A stretch of DNA of 64,000 nucleotides from Allacma fusca. Lineage: Eukaryota > Arthropoda > Collembola > Symphypleona > Sminthuridae. Location of the stretch: contig OX359245.1 of the NCBI GenBank assembly GCA_947179485.1, positions 52,687,067-52,751,066 of the forward strand, read 5' to 3'. This document shows positions 58,701 to 64,000 of this stretch, in pieces (position 1 is the stretch's first letter; every line of letters starts with the position of its first letter). The notes beneath the pieces were generated by a model. The model was not told the DNA's origin, did not search any database, and saw only the letters and a list, made by a program, of their open reading frames with translations. The translations under genes were made by a program, and so were the position numbers.

Positions 58701-61700
58701 GTATATTAATATTGTTTAAGCAATCTTAACGACTACAAATCATGAATATAACTGCTGGTTACACTCACCAGATGAGTGCAATACTAATGTGCACATGTCT
58801 AAAATATCACTACTAACCACTTACTTATGGAAATTAGCAAATTAGACTGCAATCTTTGCATTCAAATATCATTGATTCCGATTCAAGAGCCTAAAGTTTG
58901 AACAATAGCTTGCTTGGGTAGCTCGGAATTTTCTCGAGTGGGTGCAATGCAAGCACTTGCACTTATATTATTTTACTACACTCGTTAGTAAGGAGGTATT
59001 TACATATGTTGCACTCATCCGGAAGTGCTGAGAAAATCTGAAATAAGATTTAGTAGATCCCGTGTTTTAGTCCTTCATATAGTGTTCCTGCAGCTTATTC
59101 TGCTAATCACCTAGAATAACTGCGGACGAAATTTCTATTATTTTTCAAAGTATTCATGTACAAAAAAAACTTGATTCATCAAACTAACTTGTTTAGGGTA
59201 ACTCAGGATAACTTGTTTAGAAAATGTTTCAAAATCAAGTCAAGATCGAGTCAAGTTCTCTAAAATAACTTGACTTGAACGTAGCTCTGGTCACTGCTAT
59301 CGCAAATTAACTTTCTCGTATTCTAGTCCACAAATGATGAGAAAATATGGTTTTATCTTTGTCATTTTCCCTTACTGATTTTCATGATTCTACACTTTAA
59401 AAAAAATAATAAAAAAAGGCATGAAGCAAATTCTAGTTAAGTGCTATTAAACAAGCCATTTCGTTGTGATGAGTAGTATCGAACAGCAAAACAAAGGACT
59501 TTCCTTTGTTTCAATTTTTTAACGTACATATATTCTGGTGTTCACAAAATATTTCCAAGTTTTTTTTTGTAAAAACGTTTTAAGGGGAATCGTTTACACA
59601 TTTTTATTTATTTCCCTATTCTAAAAATTATTCTGAAATTTTCAAGCTTATTTATAACTGTAATAATTCTTGAAACATGTCACTCCTCTCACTTTTGTAC
59701 CATAAATGTAATAATTATCGTGTGTAACCGCTTGGGCCGTAACACCGCTTGAACAGCTGTTTATAAATTTATATGGAAATGCCAAATATTAAGACTAGTA
59801 CTTCTTGGCATTTACAAATTACAGTAAAACCAGTATATAATAGTTTTCCTAGGGACGCCAAAATTTTACCACTATAGACAGGGACCACTATATAAGTATA
59901 TAGTGGTCAGGAGTCACTATATAAATACATTCACAGACATACAGGCATACCAGCAGGAATCCGACAAAGTTTTACTTCTATACATTATTGAAAACCAGTT
60001 ATTTTACACTTTTTTTAAATAGTCACTAATTTTTTGGTCATTTTTAATACTTCAACAAGCTCACTCTGGGATTTCCCATTTTCAATACTTTCAAAAACTG
60101 TAAGTTTCTTAGAGAGATTGAGAACTTTGCGTAACTTCGATCGAATCATGCATCGAACCTTATAAGTGCAGTTTCAAAAAATAGTTAATACAATGCCTTT
60201 ATTATACATAGCATGCAAATTATTTTAATCTTTAGGGTGGACTGCTTATAGATCATTTCGCCGTTAGGTTACATTGAATAAGGATGATTTTCTCTTTAGG
60301 ATGCATTTCATAAAAATCATTTAACTTTGAAAAGTTCAGTCACTTGACTTTAGTGAAATTGCATAGAGATCACTTAGCCTCTTCACCGAAGTTTTATACT
60401 GTAAAGATTGCAAGTTCAACTACGGTAAATTGCATAAACTAATTTGCTCATTTCAGCAAGTGACAGCTACCACCAGGGGTCGGATTTTTGTAAATCTCCT
60501 GGGAAGATCATTTCTGAATTTCCCTGCTGAATCAAATGTCCCTGCTGAGAGGTACTCACCTATTTCAAAAATTCCTGCTGAAAAAATTTCAACGATTTTC
60601 AAAATTCCTGCTGGCAAAAATAATTTTCCTACAAGACGTCAAATCCCTGTCAAGTAAGGTCAACAAATTTAAAAATTCCTGTTTACCTAACCTGTAAACA
60701 AATTTGAATGTTACTGCCAACAAAAGTTCAACGATTTTAAAAATCCCTGTTTGTAAAATAGAATCCCTACCCTTTGGGATTTTCCCTACCAGAAATATTT
60801 TTTCCCTGGGTAGAATCTTCCCGTCTTCCCACAAAAATCCGACCCCTGGCTACCGCATGACTAGTAATAACTTGCATTATCACTTATACTTATTGCAATT
60901 TCGGTTACACCCATTCTTTGCACCTTGAATCGAGCTTCCATTTTATACTGCCTTGAAACAAATTGTCTAGTAAATGGGAGAATTGAATATTAGATTTCTT
61001 ATGTTACAGGTTACGAGGTTAGAAGCATGTTTCACGAAAACATGGTGACCAGAACATCATAAAATCTACAGCTACACATACTAAAAAGCCTTCTCTTTCA
61101 ATTACAGCAGTCAGAATTTCAAAATGCCACCAAAATTAGTGTCCTCAGGTCAAACCTATCCGCGAATATCTAGATTTTCATCGACAAACTCAACCATTGA
61201 TTTTTAAAAAATTGTACAAATTTCCGTCATAAATCGAAACTTAAAAATTAAATTATTTGATTGGAAAATGGAAAAAGCTTGGCAAGATGGAAAGAGTTCG
61301 GTTACATTTTGATTTCGGACAGTTCGATTAGTTTCTAGCTTCATTGTATTGTCTTTATTATAATTGACTATTGTTTTCACAAATGAATCGTGTTTATAAT
61401 AACATTTTTGATATTTGTTTTCTTCGAGTTTCACACCACTGTGAAATAAAAATGTCCTGAAAAATAAATTGAAGTGAAAATGGAATGTATCTGCTTGACT
61501 ATAAACAAGGCATAAGCAATTATCCGTTACATCAATTTACGAATCACTACATATTCGTGTTGTGTAAATATGAGGTATAACGTATGTAGATTGAAAATGC
61601 TGCGCAGTATTTGCCCGCCTAATTGAAAATGCCTAAAATGACTACCCACATGCCCAAATTCAGGCACGTGGGCAGCTTTTGAAAATGCCCTGATTTTGGG

Positions 61701-64000
61701 CATTTTGACCAGGTCAAGTTGGGCACTTTGGTCATTTTTTGGATTTTCATGGCACCAAATTCGGATCACTAGTTTAGATTCAGAATATCCTAATGTATAG
61801 GAGAGCCGCGAAAGAAAAATAACAAATGTAAATTTCTGGCTATTCGCTTAATCATTCATATTAATTGCAGAAACATTGATAATTTAATTTCAATGACATG
61901 AGATGGTATTTATCTCCAATATGAAAATCAATTTCAATCACAGCATGATTGATATACCGAATAAAAATATAATCGACCCCAATTACTAAACACTTCAAAT
62001 TTCAACAGAATACACATCTCCGTCCACCCATCAGCAATGTAAATATCTACATCTATTGGTGCATATGTATATTTCCAGGATGGAGGAAGTTCATTTTAAG
62101 CCGTTACATAAGTCAAAACCACAACAATGTATATACTTGGTAGTGGTCGGATCGATTCAATTTGATTCGAATTTTTCAATTTGATTCAATTTGAAGCTTA
62201 TTGAATCGAAAAACCGATTTTCGATTCAATTTGCCCCAAAACAATTCAATTCGATTCAATTCACTCAGTGAATCGAATTGAATCGTAAATCGAACGATTC
62301 AGGCGGGAAAATGCAAAACTTTCCTTATGTTACTGGAGTGTCGTATACACATTATAAAGGGTATAGTAAAAGCTACGCTAAAATAACAAACGTTGTGGTA
62401 TACGTAGTATTTGGAATTTGAATATGCGGAAAAGAAGTACCCGTGCGCAGCCGAAGCGGTTTTGATGAATTGTTTGAATTGCAATTCACATGATATGATT
62501 CGATTCAGTTCAGTACCCAAATCGAATCATTCGATTTGGCTTTGCTGCAAATCGAATCGAAATACTACTGAATCGAATTGAATCGAATCGAATCGAATCG
62601 AAAATTTCCAATTCTGAATTGAATTGGTCCGACCACTAAATTACTTGGCAAGACATTTTCGAACGCTTTTCCTCCAAAATTGCAAAGACATGCCAAATTG
62701 TACAAATTGTGCAATTTAATTCCACGCTTCTGACCAAAATGCCCAATCGCCCTCGAATCAAAATGACCTATTGCTCGCTTTGAAACGAAAATGCCGAAAT
62801 GCCCGGGCATTTTGGTCGGGCAAGTTGCCGAAAATGCCGCGCATTTTCAACTCGACATACTAGGTATAGCTAAACTTGGTTGTCGAAAGTAGAAATTAAT
62901 AGATGAAAATATACATACCAAATCACCACACCACCAGTAATTCTGTAGGTTTTGAGGTGGAAAATCAAAAATGTTCTTGAGAAGTGGAAAATCCTCGCCA
63001 GCATTTCGATTTCTGTCATATCCATATATAGTTTTGATAAATCCATACATGGTTATGAAAACGCGATGAAACACTTTGAACTCCATGCACATTTTAATAA
63101 TAAAATGGCTTATTTTATCCCTTGTTGAAGCCAACGGGGGCTATATACAAAATAATAGTATTTGATAGTGATGTTAGTGTGATAGTAGTGTTAAAATATT
63201 GTATTGGTTATCAGAACAGATAATCGTTTTGTATGATAAAGAATTATGTATTTAATTTATTACCGTTTTTGAATTTAAAAGGCTTCTCAGGAAAGCCAAT
63301 AAGGCTCTTGCAACCCATAACTGCCTTGTGAAATGTTCAGGCAAACTCAAAATTCCTGTTTCTATTTCTTCCCAGTTGACAGAGAGCTGAAACGAGCGTC
63401 TAATCTTTCTCCTAATCTCGAACAAATTTGTCATAAAAGCTTCGGGATTTTTTCCAACATTATAACATAACTTATTCTGTAGGATTGGTTCACTAATTTC
63501 AACATGTCCATCGTATTCATCTTCTTTATCATCTTTGTCTTCAACATCTTCATCGTTATCATCTTCACCGTTATAATATATCTGTACATTAGAGCCAGTT
63601 CGCCATAACGCTAAGACCTCAAAATATTTTTTATTCTCAAAGCATGCCGCAGTTCTCAACATGTCAAGTAAAATATCCATATGCAAATCAACTATATCAT
63701 TAAGTTCAAGAAATCGACATATTGTGCTCATTGCTCTCTCTAAGGCATTTGTTTTTCGTACACATTGCTGAATTAATCTATGTATCATTAAATCACCCGA
63801 ACTACCCTTTGTCACGATTGAATAATCAATTAGTACCTTAAGCCCTTTCATCACAATTGGATTCTTAACTTCCTCCTTGTACTTATGACGAACGTCAATC
63901 ATTGATCCACTGTAGATTGTATCAATCAGCCCCAGAGACAAATCATCGGGGCTAAGACATGCTATGATATTCAGAAGTTCAATCGCAATATCACCATTGT
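55763..64000 (-). CDS. NB-ARC/STAND-like protein, 3' part (5' end beyond the window)
   Basis: The minus-strand exon model is >64,000-63,264, 63,140-62,919, 58,594-58,423, about 58,189-58,062, 57,973-57,816, 56,221-56,038 and 55,972-55,763 (stop). Codon phases agree at every junction. The donor at 58,422 is GC (AG|GCAAGT), and the acceptor expected near 58,190 is CG instead of AG, so that junction is doubtful. The first exon has GDIAIELLNIIACLSPDDL and MIHRLIQQCVRK, typical of the winged-helix end of NB-ARC STAND ATPases, then an acidic run EDDNDEDVEDKDDKEDEYDG. Later exons have unknown domains. GFIKTIYGYD (62.9-kb exon) and GFIKAIDFPD (58.5-kb exon) look like internal repeats. A role in innate sensing would fit the family but is inference. 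The 4.3-kb intron 58,595-62,918 is filled with mobile elements. Confidence 0.6.
56222..56751. other. Intronic DNA of the NB-ARC-like gene
   Basis: AT-rich DNA between the 56.2-kb exon and the Tigger-like element. Nothing further is recognised. Confidence 0.3.
56752..57502. mobile_element. Tigger/pogo-like MITE with TTATAACGTC motif arms
   Basis: It starts CAGTCGACTCTCCTTATA and ends TCCTTATAAAGACAGTCGACTG, inverted relative to each other, with TA on both sides as the target duplication. These ends are typical of pogo/Tigger elements of the Tc1/mariner superfamily. The arms contain CTTATAACGTC, TTATAGCGTC and TTATAATGTC words, and the centre is AT-rich. There is no transposase. It lies in an intron of the minus-strand gene. 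Confidence 0.78.
59168..59292. repeat. Small AACTTG/CAAGTCAAG motif block
   Basis: AACTTGTTTAG words on the left are mirrored by TCAAGTCAAG and ACTTGACTTGAACG on the right. The right end, GAGCTCTGGTCACTG in complement form (CAGTGACCAGAGC), looks like an hAT terminus. The left end is missing. Confidence 0.45.
59820..59940. repeat. Pogo-like terminal fragment
   Basis: ACAGTAAAACCAGTATATAATAG, then repeated CACTATATA words in both orientations. It is probably one end of a pogo/Tigger-like element. Confidence 0.45.
60474..60848. mobile_element. hAT-like motif-armed MITE (CCCTGCTGA arms)
   Basis: A perfect 18-bp TIR, CAGGGGTCGGATTTTTGT, is flanked by GCTACCAC (60,466-60,473) and GCTACCGC (60,849-60,856), 7 of 8 matching. 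The interior is repeated TTCCCTGCTGA, AAAATTCCTGCTG and AATCCCTG words. It lies in the large intron. Confidence 0.85.
60857..61599. other. Large intron, middle part
   Basis: No gene or repeat is recognised. The 76-codon minus frame at 61,204-61,434 has no support. Confidence 0.3.
61590..62860. mobile_element. Motif-armed element (AAAATGCCC arms) with a nested element
   Basis: The arms at 61,590-61,745 and 62,640-62,855 are AAAATGCCC/GGGCATTTT arrays. The inner ends TTGAAAATGCTGCGCA and the complement CGCGCATTTTCAA are inverted repeats. A clear target duplication was not found. The element at 62,141-62,638 is inserted next to its right arm. Confidence 0.6.
62141..62638. mobile_element. hAT-like motif-armed element (GATTCAAT/GAATCGA arms)
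   Basis: The ends TAGTGGTCGGAT and GGTCCGACCACTA match those of the element at 10,604, but the arms are GATTCAATTTGATTC/GAATCGAATC instead of CAGTTCA. The flanks ATACTTGG (62,133-62,140) and TTACTTGG (62,641-62,648) match at 7 of 8, with two extra A on the right. It is nested in the AAAATGCCC element. Confidence 0.78.

Larger units (their letters stand above)
58595..60473. other. Large intron, left part
   Basis: It contains an AACTTG/CAAGT motif patch (59,168-59,290) and a pogo-like end (59,820-59,940). Otherwise it is AT-rich DNA with no gene. Confidence 0.35.

Noticed and set aside
1-64000. CRISPR arrays, bacterial operons, rRNA or tRNA genes
   Set aside because: The introns, TATA/AATAAA signals and element types are eukaryotic. 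The only regular arrays are satellites and motif arms without spacers, and no tRNA or rRNA signature was recognised by eye.

Overview
The window is nuclear DNA of a eukaryote, very probably an arthropod. Introns are short (about 50-110 bp, plus a few of several kb), the DNA is AT-rich, and there is a multi-copy secreted protein family. An NB-ARC/STAND-type gene enters from the right edge, and hAT-like, Tigger/pogo-like and non-LTR element remnants are common. Expanded NB-ARC-type genes would fit a springtail (Collembola), but I cannot fix the taxon from sequence alone.

Layout. (1) 1-4.8 kb: a transposase-like gene with two C2H2 fingers, followed by a multi-exon companion gene, both on +. (2) 5.4-41.4 kb: a tandem array of a secreted protein family with beta/gamma-crystallin-like Greek-key motifs. 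Only the gene at 19,141-19,872 is clearly intact. Its near-twin at 38,731 has a late stop, and the other copies are truncated, frameshifted or fragmentary. The array consists of an older unit I (about 5.4-10.0 kb) and two younger units, II (about 11.95-21.98 kb) and III (about 25.12-41.37 kb). (3) 42.7-43.9 kb: a four-exon gene on - for a cysteine-clustered four-helix membrane protein. (4) 44-48 kb: motif arrays, a 23-bp minisatellite and one possible small secreted ORF. (5) 48.7-64 kb: a minus-strand NB-ARC-like gene (55,763 to beyond 64,000) and a partial duplicate of its 3' exons (48,748-52,836). Their introns are packed with mobile DNA and a decayed non-LTR retroelement.

The most striking structure is a recurring class of short elements. 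They have terminal inverted repeats beginning TAG/CAG or similar and 8-bp target-site duplications, as in the hAT superfamily. Both arms are filled with a degenerate short-motif array (GAGTAC, GGTTCCGG, GGTCTGGTCC, GATCCG, GGGTTCGG, CGATA, GAGGGTGAGC, CAGTTCA and others) that reappears near the opposite end in inverted form. Each family has its own motif, several elements are nested, and two elements share a TIR but carry different motifs. Because units II and III are paralogous, unit II supplies empty sites for insertions in unit III, which gives direct evidence of insertion and of target duplication.

Intron and exon models were made by eye from splice signals, frame and comparison between copies within the window. 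No database search was possible.
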